From: Cupriavidus sp. D39
Lineage (GTDB): Bacteria > Pseudomonadota > Gammaproteobacteria > Burkholderiales > Burkholderiaceae
Reading direction: 5' to 3'
NCBI RefSeq assembly: GCF_026627925.1
Contig: NZ_JAPNLE010000009.1
Coordinates: forward strand, 4,402,001 to 4,466,000
Length of the DNA: 64,000 nucleotides
Shown here: in pieces, positions 1-8,338 of the stretch
Position numbering within the stretch: the stretch's first letter is position 1
Layout: each line of letters begins with the position of its first letter
The notes under the pieces: generated by a model
What the model saw: only the letters and a program-made list of their open reading frames with translations
What the model was told of the DNA's origin: nothing
The model's database searches: none
Position numbers and translations under genes: made by a program

Positions 1-454
1 GCAGCGGCATGGTGTCGGACGTCATGGCCAGCGTCATGATCGGCGCGTCGGCCGGGTTGACCTTGCTGTACACCGGCGGCATCGGCAAGTCCGCCGGCAG
101 CAGGTTGCCGCCGGCGTTGATGGCGGCCTGCACCTCTTGCTCGGCCACGTCCAGCGACAGCGTCAGCTCGAACTGCAGCGTGATCACCGAGGCGCCGCCC
201 GAGGACGACGACGACATCTGCTTCAAGCCCGGCATCTGGCCGAACTGGCGCTCCAGTGGCGCCGTGATGGACGAGGTCATCACATCCGGGCTGGCGCCCG
301 GGTACAGCGTGGTGACCTGGATGGTCGGGTAGTCGACCTCCGGCAGCGCCGACAGCGGCAGCAGCCTGAAGGCCACCAGGCCCGACAGCAGGATGGCGAC
401 CATCAGCAGCGCGGTGGCGACCGGCCGCTCGATGAACAGGCGTGAGGGATTCAT
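1..454 (-). CDS. mdtB: RND multidrug efflux permease, MdtB-like (partial)
   Basis: Only the first ~151 residues lie in the window; the gene runs off the left edge. The start reads [20 protein letters not shown], the usual opening of an RND inner-membrane pump with the first transmembrane helix, followed by periplasmic porter sequence ([13 protein letters not shown], then [18 protein letters not shown]). By family these are trimeric proton-driven exporters that pump drugs through a periplasmic adaptor and an outer-membrane channel. It starts 9 bases after the adaptor gene stops, so the two form one operon. MdtB rather than MdtC or another HAE1-type pump is inferred from its place directly after an MdtA-like adaptor. 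Confidence 0.9.
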   Translation of the reverse strand, partial: MNPSRLFIERPVATALLMVAILLSGLVAFRLLPLSALPEVDYPTIQVTTLYPGASPDVMTSSITAPLERQFGQMPGLKQMSSSSSGGASVITLQFELTLSLDVAEQEVQAAINAGGNLLPADLPMPPVYSKVNPADAPIMTLAMTSDTMPL

Positions 455-463
455 GCTGGGTCC

Positions 464-1927
464 TTACTGTGGCCGCTGGGGCGCCGCGCCCGCCGGGGCA
501 CCAGCGCCGCCACCGCCATCCGTTGCTGCCGCGCTCGCGCCGTCGCGGTGACGCCGGCCTTCGCCGAGCACGCCGGAGGCAGCCGAGGCGCCCGGCACGC
601 CGGAGGCGCCGGCCGCGCCGCTGGCGCCACCGTCGCGACGCCGTCCGCGCCCGCGCGGTGCGCTGGCCGGCACCAGCGCGGCAGCGCGCGCTGCCGGGTC
701 CACGGCTTCCACCGTCATGCCTTCCTTGAGCCGGTCGGCGCCGTCGATCACCACGCGCTGGCCGGGCTGCAGGCCCTTGCTCACCACGGTGCGCTCGCCG
801 TCGCTCGGGCCGAGCGCGACAACCTGGACCTTGACCTTGCTGCTGTCGTCCACCACATAGACAAAGGTGCCTTGCTGGCCGCGCTGGATGGCCGCCACGG
901 GTACCACGGTAGCGTTCTCGATCGTGTCCACGCGCGTGCGCAGGTTGACGAACTGGTTCGGGAACAGCAGGCCGTCCTGATTCTGGAAGATCGCCTTGAG
1001 CTTGACCGTGCCGGTGGTGGTGTCGATCTGGTTGTCGGTGGTCAGCAGCGTGCCCTCGGCCAGGCGGTTGCGCGCCTGGCGGTCCCAGGCCTGGACCGGG
1101 ATGGTCTCGCCGGCGTGCAGGCGCTTGAGCACCGACGGCAGGTTGTCTTCAGGAATGGTATAGAGCACCGCGATCGGCTGGATCTGGGTGATCAGCGCGA
1201 TGCCGTTGGTGTCGCTGGTGCTGACGATATTGCCCGGGTCGACCTGGCGCAGGCCGATGCGACCGGAGGCCGGCGCCAGGATGCGGGTGTAGCCCAGTTG
1301 CAGGCGGGCGCTGTCCACGTTGGCCTGGTCGGTCTTGACCACGCCTTCGTACTGGCGCACCAGGGCGTCCTGGGTGTCGACCTGCTGGCTGGAGATGGAG
1401 TCCTGGCCGAGCAGGGTGCGGTAGCGCTTCTGGTCCAGGCGGGCATTTTCCAGCAAGGCGCGGTCTCGCGCCAGCGTGCCCACGGCCTGGTCCAGCGTGG
1501 CCTGGAACGGGCGGGGGTCGATCTCGGCAAGCACGTCGCCGGCCTTGACCATCTGGCCCTCCTTGAACAGGACCTTGAGCAGAGGCCCCGACACCTGGAC
1601 CCTCACGGTCACATTGGCCACGGGCGTGACATTGCCCAGGCCGTTGAGGATGACATCCATATTACGCTGGGCCACGGTGCTGACCACCACGGGCGAGCGT
1701 TGGCCGCCGGGGCCGCCGGGGCCACCACGGCCGCCATTGGGGCCGCCGGGAGCACCAGCGCCGGGCGCGCCCGGGGCGGCGGCGGCGGGAGTACGATGCT
1801 TGTACCAATACCAGCCGCCGCCGGCCAGCAGGAGGATCAGCGCGGTGGCGATCAGTTTGCGGCGGCGCGAGGCAGCCTTGGGCGGTGGTGGCAGCTTAGC
1901 CGGTTGATGTTCTTCGGGGTTGGCCAT
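464..1927 (-). CDS. mdtA: RND efflux periplasmic adaptor subunit, MdtA-like
   Basis: A 487-residue membrane-fusion protein that links an RND pump to its outer-membrane channel. Residues ~1-45 hold a Lys/Arg-rich stretch and one transmembrane anchor (IATALILLLAGGGWYWY), followed by a long Gly/Pro linker. The adaptor core follows: barrel-sandwich part (VSGPLLKVLFKEGQMVKAGD), helical hairpin (LDQKRYRTLL, then VDTQDALVRQYEG) and beta-barrel (FPNQFVNLRTRVD). The C-terminal ~80 residues are low-complexity Ala/Gly/Arg. I chose the ATG at 1927, which has AGGA upstream and gives the anchor its normal position; a GTG start 36 codons upstream is possible. It precedes the MdtB-like pump gene. Confidence 0.9.
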   Translation of the reverse strand: MANPEEHQPAKLPPPPKAASRRRKLIATALILLLAGGGWYWYKHRTPAAAAPGAPGAGAPGGPNGGRGGPGGPGGQRSPVVVSTVAQRNMDVILNGLGNVTPVANVTVRVQVSGPLLKVLFKEGQMVKAGDVLAEIDPRPFQATLDQAVGTLARDRALLENARLDQKRYRTLLGQDSISSQQVDTQDALVRQYEGVVKTDQANVDSARLQLGYTRILAPASGRIGLRQVDPGNIVSTSDTNGIALITQIQPIAVLYTIPEDNLPSVLKRLHAGETIPVQAWDRQARNRLAEGTLLTTDNQIDTTTGTVKLKAIFQNQDGLLFPNQFVNLRTRVDTIENATVVPVAAIQRGQQGTFVYVVDDSSKVKVQVVALGPSDGERTVVSKGLQPGQRVVIDGADRLKEGMTVEAVDPAARAAALVPASAPRGRGRRRDGGASGAAGASGVPGASAASGVLGEGRRHRDGASAAATDGGGGAGAPAGAAPQRPQ

Positions 1928-2258
1928 GACCGGATCCTGGGAGCAACGCGTCAGCAATAACGCGCGTGAACGATTTTCGGGGTATGAGGGGCAGAAGTAT
2001 GCCGCATCGCCGTCGGCACGTGCCGCTGGCAGCACGCGGTGTCAGACGCAGTTTTGCGTCAGCCGGGCGGCGTCGGGCGGGGCCGTCTTCGTCCGGCGAC
2101 CGCCGGCAACGGCAACATAAGCGAAGCATAATGCGCCTTGTCTGCGCCTATGTTTCAGCGCGGGCAGCCATTCTTACAGATCATTACCAGCAGGCTGGGT
2201 GTAATGCCTTGAAACAATTCGCCCGGATTGCCGCGCCCAGCCTAGCTATCATCTGCCT
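1928..2258. promoter_or_regulatory. Divergent intergenic region, efflux operon / two-component system
   Basis: This 331-base gap separates the mdtAB-like operon (leftward) from the response regulator gene (rightward), so it must hold both promoters. The part nearest the regulator (about 2150-2250) is AT-richer than its surroundings. I could not place convincing -35/-10 boxes or a clear operator. The arrangement suggests that the two-component system controls the pump, as BaeSR does for mdtABC in enterobacteria; that is inference. Confidence 0.4.
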
Positions 2259-2989
2259 ATGCGAGCCAATCAGCCTACCCAGATCCTCGTCGTCGACGAC
2301 GATCCCGAACTCCGCGACCTGCTGCGCGAATACCTCACCCAGCAGGGCTTTGCCGTGTCGGTGCTGCACGATGGCGAAGGCTTGCAGGCACGCCTGGAGC
2401 GCGAGCGCCCCGCCCTGATCGTGCTCGACCTGATGATGCCCAAGGTGGATGGCCTGACCGCGCTGCGCAACCTGCGGGCCAAGAACGACGACATTCCCGT
2501 GATCCTGCTGACCGCGCGCAGCGACGAGATCGATCGCATCGTCGGGCTGGAGATCGGCGCTGACGATTATCTCGGCAAGCCGTTCTCGCCGCGCGAGCTG
2601 CTGGCCCGGATCAACGCCGTGCTGCGCCGCAAGCTGGCCCGCCCGGCGGCCGCGCCGGAAGACCGCGAGGGCATGGCCTTCGGGGCATTCCGGGTCAACT
2701 TCCGCCAGCGCTCGCTGGTGCGGGGCGGCGACCCGGTGGCGATCAGCGATACCGAGTTCGCGCTGCTCAAGCTGCTGTTGATGCACCCGCTTGAGGTGCT
2801 GTCGCGCGAGCGCATCGTGGAGCTGATGTACGGCACCGCGAGTGGCATCAGCGACCGCGGCATCGACGTCCAGATCTGGCGCCTGCGCCGCCTGCTCGAC
2901 GAAGACGCCCAGCGTCCCCGCTACATCCAGACGGTGCGGGGCGCGGTTACACCTTCGTGCCCGACGAAGCCGAAGACATTCCCCAATGA
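2259..2989 (+). CDS. OmpR-family response regulator (frame break near the C-terminus)
   Basis: Receiver domain at residues ~8-120 with the acidic pocket (VVDDD), phospho-acceptor Asp57 (IVLDLMMP), Thr86 and Lys108 (GKPF). A winged-helix DNA-binding domain follows from ~150. It resembles OmpR most closely (VGLEIGADDY, FSPRELLARI). The normal C-terminal motif VRGRGYTFVPDE is broken: a G run at 2938-2941 lacks one base, so the literal frame reads on for hundreds of codons. With one base restored the gene ends at 2989, sharing ATGA with the kinase start, the usual coupling for such pairs. A sequencing error is likelier than real loss. It receives phosphate from the adjacent kinase and probably regulates porin or efflux genes. 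Confidence 0.88.
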
Positions 2990-4263
2990 AACTGCGCATC
3001 GATACGTTGTTCGGACGCATCGCGCTGCTTATCGCGGCGGTGCTGGTGCTGAGCCATTTCTCCTGGCTCGCCATTTTGCGCATGGATCGCCGCCAGCAAC
3101 AGGTGGATTACTCCGTCGATCAGATGATGTTCCAGTTCGAGAGCATCCAGCGCGCGCTCGCCGCGCAGCCACCCGTCAAACTGCCAAGCCTGGTGGAGGT
3201 GGCCAGCGAGGCCAGCGCGGCCGAGCACACCGTGGCTGCCAAGGGGCGGGCGCGCCGGCTGGTCGAGCAGTTCTCGCAGCGCATGCCGCCGGGTACCCAG
3301 GTGCGGCTCGAGGAAGAACAGACTACGCGCATCTGGGTCAAGCTGCCGCACCGGCAGGACTGGATCGCGATGCCGGCGCTGTGGGTGGTCAACCCGCCGC
3401 CCGACAACCGCCTGCTGCCTGGCGTGATCCTGGTGGTCGGCGTGGCCATGGCGGTGGCCTTGCTGATTGCCTGGCAGATCCAGCGTCCGGTGCGCGACAT
3501 GGCCGCGGCGGCCGAGCAGTTGTCGCGCCAGCACACCGTCAAGCCGCTGCGCGAGCGCGGCCCGCACGAGCTGCGGCAGCTGATCGTGCGCTTCAACCGC
3601 ATGATGGCCGACCTGACCCGCATCGACCAGGAGCGCAATACGATGCTTGCCGGCATCGCCCACGATCTGAAGACGCCGCTGGCGCGGCTGCGGCTGCGCG
3701 CCGAGATGCTGGCCGACCCCAAGGCGGCGGCCGGCGTCACGCGCGATGTCGAGTCGATGTCCGCCATCGTCGAGCAGTTCCTGACCTTTGCCCAGAGCGG
3801 CGAACCCGCAGCGCGGCCGGTGCCGGTCGATCGCCGCATCGGCGAGCTGGCCGCCTCGCTGGCTGAGCAGGACAAGTCGGTGGAGATCTCGCTGATGGCG
3901 GGCGAGGGCTTCCGCATGATCGCCACCCAGCTCGACCGCATCGTTGGCAACCTGGTCGACAACGCCTATGCCTATGGGGCAGCGCCAGTGCTGCTGAGCA
4001 CCGCGCGCCAGGCCGATGGCTGGCACATGGTGGTCGAAGACCATGGCGAAGGCATTCCGCCGGAGGCCATGGAAAAGGTCACCCTGCCGTTCGTGCGGCT
4101 GGACCCGGCGCGCGGCGGCAACGCGCATTCGGGCCTGGGCCTGGCCATCGTCGACCGGCTGGTGCGCCAGGCGGGCGGCCGGCTCGTGCTGGAGAACCGT
4201 GCCGAGGGCGGACTGCGGGTGGAAATGATATTTCCGTTCACGGCGCTGGCGCAGGCGGCCTGA
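2986..4263 (+). CDS. EnvZ-like sensor histidine kinase
   Basis: A 425-residue membrane sensor kinase. Transmembrane helix 1 is at ~11-32, a periplasmic sensor region at ~33-143 and helix 2 at ~144-165. A HAMP linker follows, then the dimerisation domain with phospho-acceptor His226 in AGIAHDLKTPLARLR. The ATP-binding domain shows an N box (LVDNAYAYG), G1 (DHGEGIP) and G2 (HSGLGLAIV). The H-box and overall build resemble EnvZ. The start at 2986 overlaps the corrected stop of the response regulator by 4 bases, so they form a co-translated pair. The signal sensed cannot be told from the sequence. Confidence 0.92.
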   Translation: MKLRIDTLFGRIALLIAAVLVLSHFSWLAILRMDRRQQQVDYSVDQMMFQFESIQRALAAQPPVKLPSLVEVASEASAAEHTVAAKGRARRLVEQFSQRMPPGTQVRLEEEQTTRIWVKLPHRQDWIAMPALWVVNPPPDNRLLPGVILVVGVAMAVALLIAWQIQRPVRDMAAAAEQLSRQHTVKPLRERGPHELRQLIVRFNRMMADLTRIDQERNTMLAGIAHDLKTPLARLRLRAEMLADPKAAAGVTRDVESMSAIVEQFLTFAQSGEPAARPVPVDRRIGELAASLAEQDKSVEISLMAGEGFRMIATQLDRIVGNLVDNAYAYGAAPVLLSTARQADGWHMVVEDHGEGIPPEAMEKVTLPFVRLDPARGGNAHSGLGLAIVDRLVRQAGGRLVLENRAEGGLRVEMIFPFTALAQAA

Positions 4264-4471
4264 AAGACGGCCCGATGCTGCCGGGCAGTCCCAAAAAGCG
4301 TATCAATCCTGGAACACTTTCCGGCGGATTGCCTCGTCACGGGGGGCTGCGCATGACGTGATGGCCACGCGAGCCAGACGGCGGCTCACGTGGTACGTAG
4401 ATTGCTGCAAGTAGTTGCTCTGTGCGCGTAGGCAACGCGTAGTGCCATTCCAGTTGATCAGGAGACGCATT

Positions 4472-4765
4472 ATGGCAACTTTTGTCGCCCTCTTAAACTT
4501 CACCGACCAGGGAATCCGTACCGTAAAGGACACAACCAAACGCGCCGCGGCCGTTCGAGAAATGGCTAAGAAAAGCGGCATTGAGATGAAAGATATCTAC
4601 TGGACGCTCGGGCAATACGATCTCGTCGTGACCTTCACCGCGCCCGACGAGGCCACCATGACTGCATTTGGCCTCTCCCTGGGCATGGCAGGCAACGTCC
4701 GTACCCAGACGCTGCGAGCCTTCTCCATGGATGAGATGAATGGCATCCTCAGCAAGATGCCGTAA
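4472..4765 (+). CDS. GYD domain protein
   Basis: A 97-residue cytoplasmic protein of the GYD family (small ferredoxin-fold-like proteins), recognised from FVALLNFTDQGIRTVKD near the start and WTLGQYDLVVTFTAPD in the middle. Family members have no settled function. The ATG at 4472 follows AGGAGA at good distance and was chosen over an upstream in-frame start that adds 19 residues of unlikely composition. It is a single-gene unit, closed by a strong hairpin just downstream. Confidence 0.85.
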   Translation: MATFVALLNFTDQGIRTVKDTTKRAAAVREMAKKSGIEMKDIYWTLGQYDLVVTFTAPDEATMTAFGLSLGMAGNVRTQTLRAFSMDEMNGILSKMP

Positions 4766-4780
4766 CCGCGCACTGGCACG

Positions 4781-4817
4781 CCATAAAGAAAGCCCGCATC
4801 GCGGGCTTTCTTTATGG
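4781..4817. terminator. Bidirectional terminator between GYD gene and plsY
   Basis: A perfect 17-bp stem (arms 4781-4797 and 4801-4817) with a 3-base loop. Each arm contains an A/T stretch that serves as the U-tract for one direction. It sits between the convergent GYD-domain gene and plsY, so it probably ends both transcripts. Confidence 0.85.
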
Positions 4818-4835
4818 CAGGGATGCGTCCTGCGT

Positions 4836-5453
4836 TCAGGCGCCGGGCACCTTCTTCTTTTCCCCGATGCGGCTTTCCTTGCCCGCCAGCAGCTTGCCGA
4901 TATTCTGGCGATGGCGAACCACCAGCAGCACGCTGATCACGAAGACCGCGCCGGCGATCACGTCCACGCCCGACATCAGCACATAGAAGAAGGGCGCGAA
5001 GATGGCCGACACCAGCGCCGCCAGCGACGAGTAGCGGAAGAAGAAGGCGACGATCAGCCAGGTCGCCAGCGTGCCCGCGCCCAGCAGCGGGTCGATGGCA
5101 AACAGGATGCCGGCCGCGGTGGCCACGCCCTTGCCGCCCGCAAAGCGGAAGAACACCGGGAACAGGTGCCCCAGGAACACCGCCACCGCCACCAGCGCGA
5201 TGCCCGTGTCGTCGACGCCGTAGGCCGGGCCGAAGCGCTGCGCCAGCCAGACCGCCAGCCAGCCCTTCAGTGCATCGCCGATCAGCGTGAGGATGGCGGC
5301 TTTCTTGTTGCCGCTGCGCAGCACGTTGGTCGCGCCGGGATTGCCGGATCCATAGGTATGCGGATCGGGCAGGCGCATGGCCTTGCTGACCACGACGGCA
5401 AAGGAAATGGAGCCGATCAGGTAAGCGGCTAGGGCAGAAATCAGATTGGCCAT
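4836..5453 (-). CDS. plsY: Acyl-phosphate:glycerol-3-phosphate acyltransferase PlsY
   Basis: A 205-residue integral membrane enzyme that transfers an acyl group from acyl phosphate to glycerol 3-phosphate, the first acylation in phospholipid synthesis. The three conserved PlsY motifs are visible: [21 protein letters not shown] and [14 protein letters not shown]. Several hydrophobic helices span the protein. The ATG at 5453 begins [15 protein letters not shown]; an upstream alternative would add 41 unlikely residues. It stands alone and points toward the shared terminator. Confidence 0.95.
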   Translation of the reverse strand: MANLISALAAYLIGSISFAVVVSKAMRLPDPHTYGSGNPGATNVLRSGNKKAAILTLIGDALKGWLAVWLAQRFGPAYGVDDTGIALVAVAVFLGHLFPVFFRFAGGKGVATAAGILFAIDPLLGAGTLATWLIVAFFFRYSSLAALVSAIFAPFFYVLMSGVDVIAGAVFVISVLLVVRHRQNIGKLLAGKESRIGEKKKVPGA

Positions 5454-5658
5454 GTGGGAACCGGGGATTTGAGGCTGGCGGGATTGTAGCGTGGAAGGGG
5501 GTGATTTCTTTGGGGACTTCCCGGAGAGGGGATGGGGGGCGCTGTTTCTTGGAGCCGCGGTGGCGTTTGCGCCCAACAGCCGTACGACGTCGCTTTGCGG
5601 GGTTGGTCGCTGTTTATTTCGTGGGGGGTGTCAGGATTTTTGTGTGCAAGGCTAAAAA

Positions 5659-5691
5659 CCTGCCTGCCGGGCAGGCTGCCCGGCAGGCAGG
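5659..5691 (-). terminator. Hairpin terminator of the IS256-family transposase
   Basis: A perfect 16-bp GC-rich stem (5659-5674 with 5676-5691) around a single base. It lies 14 bases past the transposase stop and is followed on the minus strand by a run of five Ts. It lies inside the element, so it should limit read-out into plsY. Confidence 0.75.
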
Positions 5692-5705
5692 CCTTTGATC
5701 CTATC

Positions 5706-6956
5706 TCAGCGATGGGGTTGTGTGAAGCGATCCTCGTAGAGGATCGCGAACTGGTTCATGGCGGCTTTCCAGTCGTGCGTGGCGCTGCCCCACTTGCCGG
5801 TGATGTTGCGCAAGGCTAGCCACAGCAGTTTGGTGGCCGCTTCATCGCTCGGGAAGTGCCCGCGGGTCTTGATAATCTTACGCAGTTGCGCGTTGATGCT
5901 ATCGATGGCATTCGTGGTGTAGATGATCTTGCGGATGGCCGGCGGGAACGCAAAGAATGGAATCACCCGGTCCCAGGCGCGATGCCAGGAGGCTGCAATC
6001 GGTGGGTAGCGCTTGCCCCAGTCGCTTTGCTCGAAGGCCAACAGCGCCGCCTCGGCGGCCTCAACCGTGGCAGCCGTGTAGACAGGCTTGAGCGCGGCCG
6101 CCACCACACGGCGGTCCTTCCAGCTCGCGTAGTCCAGGCTGCCGCGTATCAGATGCACGACACAAGTCTGCAGTGTCGTGCTCGGGAACACCGCGTTCAG
6201 GGCCTGCTCCATGCCCTTCAAGCCGTCGGTCACCGCGATCAGGATGTCTTGGGTGCCTCGCGTCTTCAGGTCGTTGAACACCTTCATCCAGAACTTTGCC
6301 CCTTCGGTGGTCTCGATCCACAGGCCCAGGATGTCACGCGTGCCATCGGGCAGCACGCCCAGCGCCAGATAGACCGCCTTGCTGCGCACGACGCCATCCT
6401 CGCGCATCTTGACCCGCAGCGCGTCGAAGAACACGACCGGGTACATGACCTCCAATGGACGGGCCTGCCAGGCGGTGACTTCCTCCATGACCGCATCCGT
6501 TACCGAGCTGATGAACGCGGGCGACACCTCAGTGCCATACTGCTCGACCAGGAACGCCTGGATCTCGCGTACCGTCATGCCGCGCGCATACATGGCGATG
6601 ATCTTGTCGTCAAAGCCAGTAAAACGCCGGTCGTGCTTGGGAATCAGGATGGGCGCGAAGCTGCCGTCGCGGTCGCGCGGGATCGCCAGCCGCAAGGGTC
6701 CCGTGTCCGTAAGCACGGTCTTGGCGCTGGAGCCATTGCGCTGGTTGGTTGCATCCTCGGGGCGCTCGGCACCCGCCGGGTAGCCCAGGTGATGGCCCAG
6801 CTCCGCGCCCATCGCCCGCTCGATCAGGGCCTTCTTGAACGCCATGGCGGCGTCTTGCACCGCCTCAGCAGTCATCGGACCTTTAACGAACTGATCGATC
6901 AGCTCCTTAGGGATGGTCGGAAGGTCCCTGGGTATGGCCTTTGGTTTGCGTGGCAT
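5706..6956 (-). CDS. IS256-family transposase
   Basis: A 416-residue DDE-type transposase of the IS256 (Mutator-like) family, full length. Family landmarks are GHHLGYP near residue 55, DRDGSFAPILIPKHDRRFTG, IIAMYARGMTVREIQ, VVFFDALRVKMRE (first catalytic Asp), ITDGLKGMEQA-like sequence (second Asp) and CVVHLIR, with a C-terminal TTNAIDSINAQLRK block. The start at 6956 (MPRKPKAIP) lies 54 bases inside the right end. No frameshift is present, so the element may be active. It is the only gene in the insertion sequence. Confidence 0.95.
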   Translation of the reverse strand: MPRKPKAIPRDLPTIPKELIDQFVKGPMTAEAVQDAAMAFKKALIERAMGAELGHHLGYPAGAERPEDATNQRNGSSAKTVLTDTGPLRLAIPRDRDGSFAPILIPKHDRRFTGFDDKIIAMYARGMTVREIQAFLVEQYGTEVSPAFISSVTDAVMEEVTAWQARPLEVMYPVVFFDALRVKMREDGVVRSKAVYLALGVLPDGTRDILGLWIETTEGAKFWMKVFNDLKTRGTQDILIAVTDGLKGMEQALNAVFPSTTLQTCVVHLIRGSLDYASWKDRRVVAAALKPVYTAATVEAAEAALLAFEQSDWGKRYPPIAASWHRAWDRVIPFFAFPPAIRKIIYTTNAIDSINAQLRKIIKTRGHFPSDEAATKLLWLALRNITGKWGSATHDWKAAMNQFAILYEDRFTQPHR

Positions 6957-7808
6957 TACATGCTCCTTGTCGACATGTTATGCCCTGCACACAAAATCCC
7001 GTACAGGCCCTTCGTGGGCGATGGCAGTTGAACCCAACAGCCATACGACATCCCCCTGCGGGGGCTGCCGGTCACTCTTCTTTGCGTCGGCAAACAAGAC
7101 TAACGAGAAGAAAGCCGACCCTGCCGGGCGCAGAGCAATCGCGAGTGCGCAGGACGCTGGTTTCGTCGTACGGCCACAGTACTGCTGACATCTGCCGTTA
7201 CCGGCTCGTAGGGCATCGCAATGGCATGACCCATGGTTTTCGTCGTGGGGCTCCCGGTAGCGGAATCCTTGCCCATTCGCCAATCTGCCGTTACCGGCGC
7301 GAAGCACCACGACACATCCCTCGTCAATGGTTTCGTGGTGGGGCGGGCGCGGTGGTCAAGGTCTCGGGCTTATCAATCCAGTGCCACCGCGCCCACGACG
7401 GAACCGGTGCGCCTGCAACTTCGTGGCCGGCCACTCCGCGAGCGACAGACGGCTTGAAGCAAGTGATGTCTGCTACCGGGGGCCCCACCGTGAATCCGGG
7501 AGGCTGGCAGGTTCGTGGCCGGTCAAGCCAGTACCGGCAGATGCCAGCCGGCACTCTGGGCCGTACGACGAAACCACCGAGATTCGAGAGCCTTATTGCT
7601 CTGCTCCCGGCAGGGCGGCTTTCTTCTCGTTAGTCTTCTTTGCCGCGCAAAGAAGAGTGACCGGCAGCCCCCGCAGGGGGATGTCGTATGGCTTTTGGGT
7701 TCAACAGCCATCGCCGACGAAATAAACAGCGACCAACCCCGCAGGGCGATATCTACGGCTTTTGGGTCCAAGGGCCAACGCCGCTCAAACACCGCCCCAG
7801 AGCCCTTC

Positions 7809-8299
7809 CTAGTCCCTCAACGCACACTCCACCACCTCCGCCCCCACCAACGTCTTCAATACCTGCGGATCAATACTGACCAGATACCCCCTGCGCCCCC
7901 CATTGATGTAAATCCGCTCCAGCGCCAACACACCAGCCTCAACAAAAACCGGCATCCGCTTGCGCGTCCCAAACGGCGACGTCCCCCCACCAGATACCCG
8001 CTATGCCGCTGCGCCACCTCCGGCTTGCACGGCTGCACGCTCTTGCGCCCGGTCTGGCGCGCCAGGTTCTTGGTCGACACCGAGCAGTCCCCATGCATCA
8101 GCACAATCAGCGGCTGCGCCTTCTCGTCTTCCATGACCAGGGTCTTGATCACCGCGTGCTCCTCCACGCCGAGCTGGCGCGCGGATTCGCCGGTGCCGCC
8201 ATGCTCGACGTAGTCATAGGCATGCTCGCCAAAGGCAACGCCATGCTGCTTGAGGAACTGGGTGGCGGGGGTTTCTGAAACGTGCTTCGATTTACTCAT
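7809..8299 (-). CDS. ybaK: YbaK/EbsC-family aminoacyl-tRNA(Pro) deacylase (frame break)
   Basis: With one base restored the product is about 163 residues, the usual YbaK length. By family it hydrolyses mischarged Cys-tRNA(Pro). The N-terminal half reads TPATQFLKQHGVAF then HAVIKTLVMED, with Lys52 matching the conserved functional lysine. After LVGG the frame breaks at a run of six Cs (7983-7988, G on the coding strand) that should be seven; the other frame then continues TSPFGTRKRMPVF to a stop at 7809, as expected for YbaK. A sequencing error is the likeliest cause. The gene lies just past the large palindrome. Confidence 0.85.
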
Positions 8300-8338
8300 G
8301 GGATGGATCGCATAGACCGCGCAAAAAACTAGCCGCGC

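Larger units (their letters stand above)
5626..7010 (-). mobile_element. IS256-family insertion sequence, complete
   Basis: A 1385-bp element with one transposase gene. The ends are related inverted repeats: inward from each side they read GGG, then TGT, then GGATTTT, then TGTGTGCA and GGC. They are flanked by identical 8-base target duplications TTCGTGGG at 5618-5625 and 7011-7018. Removing the element and one target copy restores a continuous arm that matches the other arm of the surrounding palindrome, an independent check of the boundaries. Size, duplication length and transposase all fit IS256. The intact ends and duplications indicate a fairly recent insertion. Confidence 0.92.
5571..7767. 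repeat. Approximately 0.8 kb non-coding quasi-palindrome, split by an IS256-family element
   Basis: If the insertion sequence (5626-7010) and one target copy are removed, 5571-5625 joined to 7019-7767 forms about 804 bases that are imperfectly self-complementary around position ~7369. The outer left arm (5571-5625 plus 7019-7206) pairs with 7526-7767 at high identity: GGGGTTGGTCGCTG at about 5600 recurs as its complement near 7735, and CATCCCCCTGCGGGGG at about 7050 recurs inverted near 7680. The inner part also pairs, including an 11-bp stem at 7345-7355/7384-7394. Short in-frame stretches inside are not gene-like. It resembles clustered extragenic palindromes, but it is unusually long and symmetrical. 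Confidence 0.8.

Noticed and set aside
548..1960. 470-residue plus-strand reading frame over the mdtA-like gene
   Set aside because: It is the antisense shadow of the adaptor gene: composition is Arg/Ala/His-rich with no domain. The adaptor on the other strand has full family motifs.
2259..3866. 535-residue response regulator fused to a long Arg/Ala tail
   Set aside because: The tail is out-of-phase histidine kinase sequence created by one missing base at 2938-2941. The kinase gene has its own start and normal motifs.
7233..8213. Several 70-230-residue reading frames inside and beside the large palindrome
   Set aside because: They follow the repeat structure, lack domains and ribosome sites, and run into the deacylase gene on the other strand.
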